A stretch of DNA of 64,000 bases from assembly GCF_900239935.1 (NCBI RefSeq), contig NZ_LT965928.1, positions 730,945 through 794,944 of the forward strand. The letters are read 5' to 3'. Source of the DNA: Pseudoalteromonas carrageenovora IAM 12662 (GTDB taxonomy: Bacteria; Pseudomonadota; Gammaproteobacteria; Enterobacterales; Alteromonadaceae). Under the pieces are notes generated by a model that was not told the DNA's origin, ran no database searches, and worked only from the letters and a program-made list of their open reading frames with translations. Positions 9,342 to 17,925 of the stretch are shown here, in pieces; positions within the stretch are counted from its first letter, which is position 1, and every line of letters begins with the position of its first letter. A program made the translations under genes and the position numbers.

Positions 9342-12300
9342 TGAGCCCGCATCAAGCACCGCAATTACCTAATAATACTAACCCTTTGCACGGTATTATT
9401 AGCTGGTTTGCTAACAACTCAGTAGCCGCCAATTTATTACTCATTAGCGTAATAGTTATGGGCATAATGTCGCTTTCTACTTTGCGTAAAGAGGCGTTTC
9501 CAAGCCTTGAGCCAGATACTATTTCGGTATCGGTGGTTTACGACAGTGGCGATGCCTTACAAGCAGAAGAAGGCATCGCCCTAAAAGTAGAAGAGGCCCT
9601 TGAAACCGTACCGGGTATTAAGCGCATTACCTCTACATCTGATGCCAGCGGCAGCCATGTAAGCATTGAGAAAAAAACCGATTACTCGCTTGATGAGCTA
9701 CTCACCGATGTTAAAAACCAAGTTGATGCCATAAATAACTTTCCGGCAGATGCCGAAGAGCCGGTGATCGACAAAGCGCGCAGGCAAGATCACGCATTAA
9801 CCTTACAATTATTTGGTGATGCCGACCGCCATACTTTGCAAAACCTAGGTGAAAAACTAAAAGCCGATTTATTAGCTAAATCGGGCATTAGCGATGTAGA
9901 GCAATCGGGCGTGCTTGATCCTATGATGTCGGTAGAAATCGACGAAGGCAAACTACAAGCCTACGGTTTAACAATTAGCGATGTAAGCGAGGTGATTAAC
10001 AACGAATCATCGAGCCCGCTTTCTACTAGCTTGCGCGATAGCAATAAAATAATGCGCCTAAAAGCGGCAGATCAAGCTTACTGGCAGCGCGACTTTGCCA
10101 ATATTGTGTTACTTAAAACGCAATCAGGCACACAAATTAAATTAGGTGATGTAGCAACCGTTACCGACACATTCGCAGAAGATACCAACTCACTAAGTCG
10201 TTATAACCAGAAAAATGCCGTAGGCATTGAAATTTTAATGGATGAAAATAGCGATATAACCACCATAGTTGAGCAAGCACAAAGCGTAATTGATACATGG
10301 CACGAGCGCGGCTTATTACCGCAAAATGTAGAGCTTGAAAGCTGGCACGACAAAAGCACCATGATCACCGAGCGCCTATCGCTGCTTACTAAAAATGCTG
10401 TAACCGGTATTATTATGGTGTTTGTTATTTTAGCGATATTTTTAAATGTACGCGTTGCGCTATGGGTTGCGGGTGGCTTGCCATTTGTATTTTTTGGCAC
10501 GCTGTACTTTATGACCGACAGCTACACCGCACTGACTATAAATGAAATGACCACCTTTGGTTTTATTATGGCACTGGGGATCGTGGTTGACGATGCCGTG
10601 GTTGTGGGGGAGAGTATTTACACCACTCGCAAAAAACACGGCGACACCCTTAATAACACGATTTTAGGCACCATGAAGGTGGCTGTACCCACCATATTTG
10701 GCGTATTAACCACGGTAGCTGCGTTTGTTGCGCTTTCGAATGTATCTGGCAATTTAGGTAAAATTTACTCTCAGTTTGCGACCGTAGTGACGATTTGTTT
10801 ACTGCTTTCGGTTGTTGAATCAAAACTTATTTTACCGTCGCATTTAGCCCACGTAAGTACTAAACGTCAGTTAAAGTCGGGCCTTAGTGGCTTGTGGTCA
10901 AAGGTGCAGCACGGCGCCGACAGCAGCCTAACTTGGTTTAGCGATAAAGTGTACCGCCGCGTTATTGAATACTCGTTACGATTTAGATACGCCATTGTTG
11001 CTGCATTTGTGGCCTTTTTTATTCTGGTTGTTGGTATGCCTATGACCGGTGCAGTAAAAGTAGGTTTTTTCCCAAGTATTGCCGGCGATACCGTAACCGC
11101 TGAACTTGTTATGCAAAACGATGCAGCGTACGGACAAACTAATAAAAACTTGTTAGCGCTTGAGCAAAGTGCACTACAAGCCCAGCAAAATTTAATGGAT
11201 AAGTTTGACTCGCAAGAGAGCGAAATAACGAGCTTACAATTAGTGAGCAGTAGCGATACTAGCGGTACGGTAAGTGTTGAGCTATTAAACGAGGGCGACT
11301 TTACTGCAAGCGAATTTGCACAAGAATGGCAGCGCCTTGTCGGTATGCCAGAGGGCAGCAAAAAACTACAAGTATTGGCTACACGTAAAATGGTCGATAA
11401 CTTTAAAGTAGAGTTAAAAGCGTGGGATGACGAAACTGTAATGGCCGCAGGCGCACTGTTTAAAGAGCGCTTACAAAATACTGCTGGTGTTAATGGCATA
11501 GACGATAATTTAAACCCAGGTCAGCCACAGCTTAAATTTAGCTTAAATGCACAAGGGCGCGCTTTAGGTATGGATACGGCGAGCCTATCAGAGCAGGTTT
11601 TACAAGCTTTTGGTGGAGCAATTGTACAGCGTTACCAGCGCGATAAAGACGAAGTAAAAGTACGTGTACGTTACCCAGAAAACGCCCGTAAAACACCAGC
11701 CGATATAATGCAATCGCGTATAAGGTTACCCGATGGCACCGTAGTACCTTTGGTTAACGTAGCCAATATAAGCAGCGAATATCAGCAAGATGAAATAACC
11801 CGCATTGATGGCTTACGTGCAATTTACTTAAGCGCACAAGTAGATAAAAACATTGTGGCATCTAACGAATTAGTTGCTAACTTAAGCCGCGATTTAGTAC
11901 CTGAGCTTAACGCGCAATTTCCTAACTTAAGTATTCACTTTGCCGGAGAAGCCGAAGAGCAAGACGAAACAACAGGCTCAATGGCCACTATGTTTATAGC
12001 CGCGTTATTAGTTATTTACGTATTGCTGGCGATTCCGCTTAAATCGTACATTCAACCAGTATTGATTATGGTGGCGATTCCGTTTGGTATTGTGGGTGCT
12101 ATTTTAGGCCATTGGTGGAACGACTTAACCATCAGCATACTTTCTTTAAATGGTATTTTGGCGCTCAGTGGGGTGGTTGTAAACGACAGCCTATTATTGG
12201 TATCGCGCTTTAACGAGCTGGTAAAAGATGAAGGCATGAGCACGCACGATGCCATTGTAGAGTCGTGCACAAGCCGCCTGCGCGCGGTAATGCTTACCTC

Positions 12301-12526
12301 AATTACAACCTATGCGGGCTTAGTGCCGTTATTAAGCGAAACCTCAATGCAGGCACAGTTTTTAATCCCTGCTGCGGCATCACTTGGTTATGGTATTTTG
12401 TTTGCCACGGTTATTACGTTAATCCTTATTCCGGCATTATTAATGATTCAAATAGACATTAAGCGCTTACTTGCCAATGTGTTAGACTTTTTAAGTGGTA
12501 AACGCACCCAAGGAGCTGCCTCTTAA
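9341..12526 (+). CDS. RND family inner-membrane efflux pump
   Basis: 1061 residues with the full RND layout: TM1 near residue 30, a large periplasmic loop, TM2-6 (about 345-500), a second periplasmic loop and TM7-12 (about 875-1045). TM4 carries the proton-relay pair Asp417/Asp418 in GIVVDDAVVVGES, as in drug-type rather than metal-type RND pumps, which have DFG...DGAV. ERLSLLTKNAVTGIIMVFVILAIFL is typical of TM2. It is predicted to export lipophilic or amphiphilic compounds. It abuts the adaptor gene and the response-regulator gene with one-base overlaps. Confidence 0.9.
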   Translation: MSPHQAPQLPNNTNPLHGIISWFANNSVAANLLLISVIVMGIMSLSTLRKEAFPSLEPDTISVSVVYDSGDALQAEEGIALKVEEALETVPGIKRITSTSDASGSHVSIEKKTDYSLDELLTDVKNQVDAINNFPADAEEPVIDKARRQDHALTLQLFGDADRHTLQNLGEKLKADLLAKSGISDVEQSGVLDPMMSVEIDEGKLQAYGLTISDVSEVINNESSSPLSTSLRDSNKIMRLKAADQAYWQRDFANIVLLKTQSGTQIKLGDVATVTDTFAEDTNSLSRYNQKNAVGIEILMDENSDITTIVEQAQSVIDTWHERGLLPQNVELESWHDKSTMITERLSLLTKNAVTGIIMVFVILAIFLNVRVALWVAGGLPFVFFGTLYFMTDSYTALTINEMTTFGFIMALGIVVDDAVVVGESIYTTRKKHGDTLNNTILGTMKVAVPTIFGVLTTVAAFVALSNVSGNLGKIYSQFATVVTICLLLSVVESKLILPSHLAHVSTKRQLKSGLSGLWSKVQHGADSSLTWFSDKVYRRVIEYSLRFRYAIVAAFVAFFILVVGMPMTGAVKVGFFPSIAGDTVTAELVMQNDAAYGQTNKNLLALEQSALQAQQNLMDKFDSQESEITSLQLVSSSDTSGTVSVELLNEGDFTASEFAQEWQRLVGMPEGSKKLQVLATRKMVDNFKVELKAWDDETVMAAGALFKERLQNTAGVNGIDDNLNPGQPQLKFSLNAQGRALGMDTASLSEQVLQAFGGAIVQRYQRDKDEVKVRVRYPENARKTPADIMQSRIRLPDGTVVPLVNVANISSEYQQDEITRIDGLRAIYLSAQVDKNIVASNELVANLSRDLVPELNAQFPNLSIHFAGEAEEQDETTGSMATMFIAALLVIYVLLAIPLKSYIQPVLIMVAIPFGIVGAILGHWWNDLTISILSLNGILALSGVVVNDSLLLVSRFNELVKDEGMSTHDAIVESCTSRLRAVMLTSITTYAGLVPLLSETSMQAQFLIPAAASLGYGILFATVITLILIPALLMIQIDIKRLLANVLDFLSGKRTQGAAS

Positions 12527-13209
12527 TGATAAACGTACTACTGGTTGAAGACGACATAGACCTGGCAACAACAATTGTTGATTACCTCGATATAGAAGAC
12601 ATTGAGTGTGACCATGCAAGTAACGGCGTTTTGGGCTTAAATTTACTGCAAATTAATGATTATCAGATGATTATTTTAGATGTAAACATGCCCAAAATGG
12701 ACGGCTTAACAATGTGCAAAACATTGCGTGAACAAGGTAAAGATATTCCGGTATTAATGTTGACCGCACGCGATAGCCTCGATAACAAACTAGAGGGCTT
12801 TGCCGCCGGTAGCGACGACTATTTAGTAAAACCCTTTGCCATGAAAGAGCTAGTAGCGCGGGTACAAGTGCTGGCAAAGCGCAAAAGTGGTGAGGCAAAA
12901 CGCCTCACCTTAGCTAATTTAAATTTAGATTTAGCAAAGCGCAGTGCCGATGTAGAGGGGCAAACATTAAAGTTATCGCCCATTGCATTTAAATTGCTAG
13001 AAACCTTAGTACGCCATGCGCCGCAGCCTGTTACGCGCAGTGTAATTATGCAAGCTATATGGGGCGAAGAGCAGCCCGACAGCAACAGTTTAAAAGTGCA
13101 TGTGCATCATTTACGTAAGCAATTAGAAGCCACCACACACCAAGTTACACTTGAGACCATTCCTAGTGTGGGCTTTGCAATAACAGCAAATGAAGGGCAA
13201 CCACAATGA
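12526..13209 (+). CDS. OmpR/PhoB-family response regulator controlling the efflux operon
   Basis: 227 residues. The receiver domain (1-115) has acidic residues Asp9/Asp10, the phosphoacceptor Asp52 in LDVNMPKMDG, Thr80 and Lys102 in LVKPF. The winged-helix output domain (about 130-222) ends with HVHHLRKQLE and the usual TIPSVGFAI wing. It shares one base with the pump gene upstream and overlaps its kinase gene by 4 bp. Being inside the pump operon, with phased repeats at the promoter, it probably activates its own operon. Confidence 0.92.
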   Translation: MINVLLVEDDIDLATTIVDYLDIEDIECDHASNGVLGLNLLQINDYQMIILDVNMPKMDGLTMCKTLREQGKDIPVLMLTARDSLDNKLEGFAAGSDDYLVKPFAMKELVARVQVLAKRKSGEAKRLTLANLNLDLAKRSADVEGQTLKLSPIAFKLLETLVRHAPQPVTRSVIMQAIWGEEQPDSNSLKVHVHHLRKQLEATTHQVTLETIPSVGFAITANEGQPQ

Positions 13210-14492
13210 AAATAAGGCCTAGTTTAAGGCTCTACTTTTTTGCCAGTATGGTGGTGCTTAGCTCTGCTATGGCCATTGGCTTTTCGTTTTTAAGTGTAAA
13301 TTACTTTATTGATGGGCTAGATAAAGGCTTAAACGGGGTTATGTTAAAGCTTTCGCAAACCACAGAAGTAAAGCCAGGGGAAACAAAAGAGCTGGTGGGC
13401 TTTAATATTGCAAGCCGCTGGGAAGACATGCCTGCGTCAATTCAGCAACGTTTTAAAAAACCAACAGAAGTGGGGCTTTTACATAAAACAAAAGACAGGC
13501 CATCGATGTTTTCTATGCCGCAAAATTTATTTTTTGTGGTGTATTATCCAAACCCCGAAGGCGAGCCGCGTTATATATCGCGCATTATGCTCGAAAAAGA
13601 CAAACCACAATTGCTCGCTAATATAGAGCCCGAACAACGCATGCTATGGATTGCCATTACAGGCATTGCTGCCATTGTGTTATTTGCGTTTTTTTTGTTT
13701 ATGGTAATGAAAAAAATAGCTAAGCCAGTGGAGTCGTTAAGGGGCTGGGCTAAATCGTTAAACCAAACTAATCTACAGCAAACACCGCCCGATTTTACAT
13801 ATAACGAACTAAACACTTTAGCCACATTAATACGCAGCAGCTTGCTTTCGGCGAATGAAAGCGTAGAGCGCGAGCAGCGCTTTTTAAGCTATGCCAGCCA
13901 CGAGCTGCGTACGCCAATTTCGGTTATTCGCAGTAACGTTGAGCTACTCAATCGGCTGAGCGAAAAAGCCCCGTTAAGTGATAAACAACAGCTTACACTT
14001 GAGCGTATAGAGCGCGCCGGTTTAACCATGAACGATTTAACCGATACGTTATTATGGCTAAGCCGCAACGAAGATCAGCAAAGTAGTCCAGAACCTGTAA
14101 ACCTTAGTGATAAAATAACGACCCTGAGTAATGAGCTTAACTACTTGCTTAATGCGAAGCACGTTGAGGTGGTTTTAAACACCCAACAAGAGAGCGTTAT
14201 TACAACCGATGCTACTGCGTGCCAAATTGTACTGACTAATTTAATTCGTAATGCCTACCAACATACCCAATTTGGCCAAGTACACATTACGCAGCAAGGC
14301 AGTAAAGTCACTATTGTTAATTGTAGTGAGCAGGGCGATGCCCCTAAAGCGAGCGAGCCCTTAGCAAAACACGTCAGCATAGGGTACGGACTAGGCCTAC
14401 AATTAAGCGAAAAAATAATAAAACGCCACGGCTGGGTTTACGATGTAAACGACATGCCAGGGCGCTATGAAGTGGTGGTCGATTTTAGTTAA
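13206..14492 (+). CDS. Sensor histidine kinase partner of the efflux regulator
   Basis: 428 residues. TM1 (about 9-31) and TM2 (about 155-177) flank a roughly 120-residue periplasmic sensor domain. A HAMP-like linker follows, then HisKA with phospho-acceptor His232 in SYASHELRTPISVIRSN. The ATPase domain shows the N box NLIRNAYQH and a G2-like GYGLGLQLSEKI. The canonical DxGxG (G1) motif is not visible: the segment between them reads TIVNCSEQGDA. The ATP lid is therefore short or degenerate, as in some CusS/PmrB-like kinases. It is the last gene of the operon, followed by a strong terminator. The signal is unknown. Confidence 0.88.
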   Translation: MKIRPSLRLYFFASMVVLSSAMAIGFSFLSVNYFIDGLDKGLNGVMLKLSQTTEVKPGETKELVGFNIASRWEDMPASIQQRFKKPTEVGLLHKTKDRPSMFSMPQNLFFVVYYPNPEGEPRYISRIMLEKDKPQLLANIEPEQRMLWIAITGIAAIVLFAFFLFMVMKKIAKPVESLRGWAKSLNQTNLQQTPPDFTYNELNTLATLIRSSLLSANESVEREQRFLSYASHELRTPISVIRSNVELLNRLSEKAPLSDKQQLTLERIERAGLTMNDLTDTLLWLSRNEDQQSSPEPVNLSDKITTLSNELNYLLNAKHVEVVLNTQQESVITTDATACQIVLTNLIRNAYQHTQFGQVHITQQGSKVTIVNCSEQGDAPKASEPLAKHVSIGYGLGLQLSEKIIKRHGWVYDVNDMPGRYEVVVDFS

Positions 14493-14524
14493 TTATTTGG
14501 TTAATTAGGTTTAAAAGTCTATTA

Positions 14525-14563
14525 AAAAAGCGGCTTAACGCAATGAACGTTAAGCCGCTTTTT
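14525..14563. terminator. Bidirectional intrinsic terminator between efflux operon and esterase
   Basis: A perfect 16-bp stem AAAAAGCGGCTTAACG with a 7-nt loop has A and T tracts on both sides. It can stop both the efflux operon (plus) and the esterase gene (minus). Confidence 0.9.
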
Positions 14564-14593
14564 AATGATTACTGATAGGGCGTATTACTTATA

Positions 14594-14637
14594 ATACTAA
14601 TCATCAAAATAGATCACTTAATTAAGCAGATTGGTAT
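14594..14637. repeat. 44-bp internally deleted copy of the TIR-bounded interspersed repeat
   Basis: It starts with ATACTAATC and ends with GCAGATTGGTAT, and its interior CAAAATAGATCACTTAATTA is identical to the right end of the 162-bp copy at 53362-53523. About 118 bp of the left and middle part is missing, so this looks like a deletion derivative. Confidence 0.7.
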
Positions 14638-14643
14638 AAATGA

Positions 14644-15591
14644 TTATTCGGCCGCAGCTTGCTTGGTTTTTCTAAACATAAACTCAAGGGGAATGTGTAG
14701 GCGCTTTGCCCATGCGTTTTCGGTATGATCTTCCCCCGGGAAGTACTGGCTTTGCCATAGCTTTGCTGGGTATTGTTGCGCCATAAATAAATCATCAATT
14801 TGCGCTTGTAGCTTAGGGTACATGGCATCTAAAGTGCTGTCGCCGTAATCAAAATACACTTTTTGGTTACTCAGCTTTGCGATGTTGTTGGCAATGTAAT
14901 TTTGAAACTCGGCAAAGACTTCGTCGTCGTGGCTAAAAATACCTGGCCAGTGGGTCGACATACAAATAGCGCCTGAAAATTCGTTAGGGTAATTAAGTAG
15001 TGTGTACCACGATATAAGCCCACCCATGCTAGAGCCACCAATATAGCGGTGCTGCGCGCCTTTATTTACGTTGTAGTTAGACTCTATATAAGGAATAACT
15101 TCTTTAACTAAAAAGCGTGAGTAGCTGTCTGAGTACACCTTAGAGGCAAATAATTTGTGGCCTGGGTATTTTTCTAACTGGTATAGGGCGTTTTGCTTTT
15201 GTTTGCTCAAGGCCTCAAACGGTTGCTGTGGGTAGTATTCGCTGTGGCGGTTTTCTACGGCGTTTGGAATGCCTACCACAATAAATGGGCGTACTTTGCC
15301 TTGCTCTATTAATGAGCCGGCTACTTCATCTACGCGCCACTCTTGCTTGTTCCATGTGCTATTGGCATCAAACAGCATGCGGCCATCGTGCATGTAAAGT
15401 ACATCGTATGTGGTGTTTTTGCTGTAACCTGGCGGTAACCATACATTTAAAAAACGGTTTTTTACAAACTGTGATTCTATATTGTCGATCACCTCAATAT
15501 GGCCCTTGCTTACTTGCACTTTGGGCGTGTTTGCATAGCTGGTATGCACTACAAATATTGATAAGCTAAACAGTAAAGCAACTAATTTCAT
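14644..15591 (-). CDS. Secreted esterase, esterase-D/enterochelin-esterase-like alpha/beta hydrolase
   Basis: 315 residues. Signal peptide to about residue 20 (HTSYA), then a PF00756-type alpha/beta hydrolase: LNVWLPPGY and DVLYMHDGRMLF near the N-terminus, nucleophile elbow GGSSMGG (Ser about 184) and a C-terminal GEDHTENAW holding the likely catalytic His. This subgroup of about 300 residues includes esterases acting on acyl or siderophore-like esters. The substrate cannot be set from sequence. It is a single gene on the minus strand with the metallo-hydrolase gene upstream, separated by a 107-bp gap that contains nested inverted repeats. Confidence 0.8.
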   Translation of the reverse strand: MKLVALLFSLSIFVVHTSYANTPKVQVSKGHIEVIDNIESQFVKNRFLNVWLPPGYSKNTTYDVLYMHDGRMLFDANSTWNKQEWRVDEVAGSLIEQGKVRPFIVVGIPNAVENRHSEYYPQQPFEALSKQKQNALYQLEKYPGHKLFASKVYSDSYSRFLVKEVIPYIESNYNVNKGAQHRYIGGSSMGGLISWYTLLNYPNEFSGAICMSTHWPGIFSHDDEVFAEFQNYIANNIAKLSNQKVYFDYGDSTLDAMYPKLQAQIDDLFMAQQYPAKLWQSQYFPGEDHTENAWAKRLHIPLEFMFRKTKQAAAE

Positions 15592-15612
15592 GGTGGCGCC
15601 TTAGCATACAAA

Positions 15613-15666
15613 AAGTGCACTATCACAAGCTCGCATTGTTAATTCAATGTGAATACGTATGCACTT
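15613..15666. repeat. Nested inverted repeats between the metallo-hydrolase and esterase genes
   Basis: The outer arms AAGTGCA (15613-15619) and TGCACTT (15660-15666) enclose CATTG-TTAATT-CAATG (15634-15649). This could be an operator or a transcript structure ahead of the esterase. There is no U-tract, so it is not a typical terminator. Confidence 0.4.
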
Positions 15667-15698
15667 GTATTTAAGCAACAAATGCATACACATACAAT

Positions 15699-16556
15699 TT
15701 ATAAATCGCTGCGCCAGCCCATGCCCGACTCTTCCATAAGGCGCTCGTATACGCCTTCAATATTAAGTGGCAACCATGCTTGGTATTGCTTTAAATCTGA
15801 AAACTCATCGAGCTTAACGTTTTGTTTTATTTGCTCTAGGCTTTGCCCTGCAAGTGCGCCTGCGGTTACTTGGCTGTAAAGCTGCTCTATATAGCGTAAG
15901 TAACGTGCTACATCGGCTTTATTACCCATATCGGCATGGCCGCCCACAAAGGTATTAAAGTCGTATTTTAAAACCGCTTGGGTTGAATTAATCATACCTT
16001 GAATATCGTAGCTCCATAGTTTTTGCCATGGCATTCTGCCAATAACTATCCAGTCGACCACAAATAGTGTTTTTTGCTTTTCGAACAGCATACTTACCGA
16101 GCCTCGTCCATCATTAGGACCGTGGTAGTTAAGTTTTAAGGTTGAGCCGCCAAGGGTAAGTATTAGTTCGTCATCAAAGGTAAGATTAGGCATAACAGTT
16201 TTTATTTTTGTGTTTTTAATATCTTGTGCGGTAAATTTGTGCGCAACAAAGGTTGTGTTCGGGCTTTTAAATACCTCTGCGCCGTAAATATGGTCGCTGT
16301 GATTATGACTGTATACAACATATTTTACCGGTACGTTGTAGCGAGTTTTAATTTGCTCCTTTAACCAAGTAGCAGCTTTTTTATTAAGTGGGTCGGTAAC
16401 TATTGCACCTTGTGGAGTGATTAAAAATACCGAGCGGTGTCTGTCGTCAATGAAGCGGTGGAGGCCATCGCCTAAATCTTCAATTTCGTAACTTTGAGCC
16501 ATAAAACCAATAAGTAATAGGCTGGTAGCGATTAGTGTTTGTAATAAGCGAGACAT
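15699..16556 (-). CDS. Periplasmic metallo-beta-lactamase-fold hydrolase
   Basis: 285 residues. An ATG two codons upstream is rejected because AGGA (16563-16566) sits 6 nt before this start but directly against the other. A signal peptide ends around residue 22 (GFMAQS). The MBL zinc motif HNHSDH lies near residue 90, with further metal-ligand positions in YHGPNDGRGS and VGGHADMG. It resembles secreted MBL-fold proteins outside the classical beta-lactamases, such as those seen near quinoprotein dehydrogenases. No such partner is nearby, so the substrate is unknown. It stands alone, 118 bp behind the MCP gene and separated from it by a hairpin. Confidence 0.82.
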   Translation of the reverse strand: MSRLLQTLIATSLLLIGFMAQSYEIEDLGDGLHRFIDDRHRSVFLITPQGAIVTDPLNKKAATWLKEQIKTRYNVPVKYVVYSHNHSDHIYGAEVFKSPNTTFVAHKFTAQDIKNTKIKTVMPNLTFDDELILTLGGSTLKLNYHGPNDGRGSVSMLFEKQKTLFVVDWIVIGRMPWQKLWSYDIQGMINSTQAVLKYDFNTFVGGHADMGNKADVARYLRYIEQLYSQVTAGALAGQSLEQIKQNVKLDEFSDLKQYQAWLPLNIEGVYERLMEESGMGWRSDL

Positions 16557-16562
16557 GCACAT

Positions 16563-16566
16563 TCCT
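16563..16566 (-). promoter_or_regulatory. Shine-Dalgarno AGGA deciding the metallo-hydrolase start
   Basis: AGGA with a 6-nt spacer to the ATG at 16556 favours that codon over the in-frame ATG at 16562. Confidence 0.6.
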
Positions 16567-16640
16567 GTTTAACGTTTTTTATAGGTTAGTTAAGTAAGAA
16601 AGTGCAAGTAAGGAATAAATTTCAGCTTTTATAGAAAAGG

Positions 16641-16676
16641 TAGCGGGCTAAAGTTAATTTAGCCCGCTATTTTTTA
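16641..16676. terminator. Terminator hairpin after the chemoreceptor gene
   Basis: 12-bp perfect stem TAGCGGGCTAAA/TTTAGCCCGCTA with a 5-nt loop. There are six T on the plus side and CCTTTTC on the minus side. It lies directly at the stop of the minus-strand MCP gene. Confidence 0.75.
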
Positions 16677-17759
16677 ACGAACTAGCTGATCGAGTAAATG
16701 TATTACTTGTTCACTGGCTGATTCCATTAAGTGTATGTGTTTAACAGCTTCGGCTTTTTTGCCTTGCTTAATTAGTTGTAGCGCTTGTACGCCGTTTTTG
16801 TGTACTTCACTGTGGGGCTTGTCTATTTGTTTAAATGCGCTTAGTGATTTGTATTCATTTGATTCGTCTGACTTGTACCATTTACCTAAGCGGCACATGG
16901 TGTGATCGGTAAAATCATCTATCGATTTATTAATTTTGCCATTGGCTACGGCGTACACTTCACCTTTCCATACAATATGATCTAACTTAACGGTTTGAAT
17001 AAATGAGCGTATAGATGCCTGCGAAATGGTGTTTTTCATGCTGGTGAAAAAATCAATGATTGATGCGTAATCGCTATTCAGCGATGCAAAATTGCTAGTA
17101 AGTTGTGTGTTATTTTGTTGTATGTCGTCGGCGGAAGTTACAGTTACTTCTGTTTTATCGATAATTTCTTTTACTAGGTCGGCAACCTCTTGAGCCGATT
17201 TATTTGTGTTAGTAGCGAGTACGCGTACTTCGTCGGCAACCACGCTAAAGCCTCGGCCAGCTTCACCTGCTCGGGCAGCCTCAATGGCGGCATTAAGTGC
17301 TAATAAATTTGTTTGATCCGATATTTTAGAAATGGTCGATACAAAGGTATTAATACTACCAGCAAGGCTTGAAAGGCCAGATATGTTTTCACTCATGCTA
17401 CCCATTTTATGGGTCATAAGTTCCATCTCGCTGGCTATATGCATTAATGATTCGTTTGAGTTATTTAAAAGCTCATTTATTTTATAGCTAACTTGGCTCT
17501 CTTGCTCAATGGTTGAGTAAGACTCAAGCACCGTTTGGCGAACACCTTCAATTTGGCTTATGCAATCTATAGAGCTTGAAAGTAAGTTTTCGGTAAATTG
17601 TTCGTCATTTGTGGTTTGTGTAAAGCTTAGCTGTTGTTCTAAGTGTTTGTTTTCTTGTAATAGTAGTTCGTTATGCGCAGTTAACTCTTCAATTTGTTTT
17701 GCTAGCTCTTCGTTATAGTTTTTAGTTTCTAGGTACTTTTTACTTAAAACAAACATCAA
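16674..17759 (-). CDS. Soluble methyl-accepting chemotaxis protein with C-terminal CZB zinc-binding domain
   Basis: 361 residues with no transmembrane segment, so cytoplasmic. An N-terminal coiled coil (about 14-45) leads into the MCP signalling hairpin (about 60-230), whose tip has [20 protein letters not shown] and [10 protein letters not shown]. The C-terminal CZB domain (about 245-361) shows the zinc-ligand pattern: His in KLDHIVWK, Cys in CRLGKW and the pair in PHSEVH. CZB receptors such as TlpD sense zinc or oxidants such as hypochlorous acid through the Cys-zinc site. It probably signals to CheA or to a c-di-GMP pathway. It is a single gene, with no che genes nearby. Confidence 0.9.
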   Translation of the reverse strand: MMFVLSKKYLETKNYNEELAKQIEELTAHNELLLQENKHLEQQLSFTQTTNDEQFTENLLSSSIDCISQIEGVRQTVLESYSTIEQESQVSYKINELLNNSNESLMHIASEMELMTHKMGSMSENISGLSSLAGSINTFVSTISKISDQTNLLALNAAIEAARAGEAGRGFSVVADEVRVLATNTNKSAQEVADLVKEIIDKTEVTVTSADDIQQNNTQLTSNFASLNSDYASIIDFFTSMKNTISQASIRSFIQTVKLDHIVWKGEVYAVANGKINKSIDDFTDHTMCRLGKWYKSDESNEYKSLSAFKQIDKPHSEVHKNGVQALQLIKQGKKAEAVKHIHLMESASEQVIHLLDQLVR

Positions 17760-17885
17760 TAAATCCTACATTATTATGGGTATATTTTTATTATAGTTAC
17801 ATTTTGTACTTTACTAGAATTTTTAATAGTTATCTGATTTTTATAAAAATAATTTTATTAAATAAATTGGCGGCAAAAGTTAACT

Positions 17886-17915
17886 AACATAGCTATTTAT
17901 ACAAATAGCTATGTT
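17886..17915 (-). terminator. Terminator hairpin after the acyl-CoA synthetase gene
   Basis: A perfect 13-bp stem AACATAGCTATTT/AAATAGCTATGTT with a 4-nt loop sits just beyond the stop of the 17926-19809 gene. The stem is AT-rich and the U-tract on the minus strand is modest. Confidence 0.65.
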
Positions 17916-17925
17916 ATTTTTGGGT

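Noticed and set aside
10867..11499. Long antisense open frame inside the RND pump gene
   Set aside because: It lies wholly within a strongly supported RND gene on the other strand, has a low-complexity Ser/Cys-rich product and no ribosome site.
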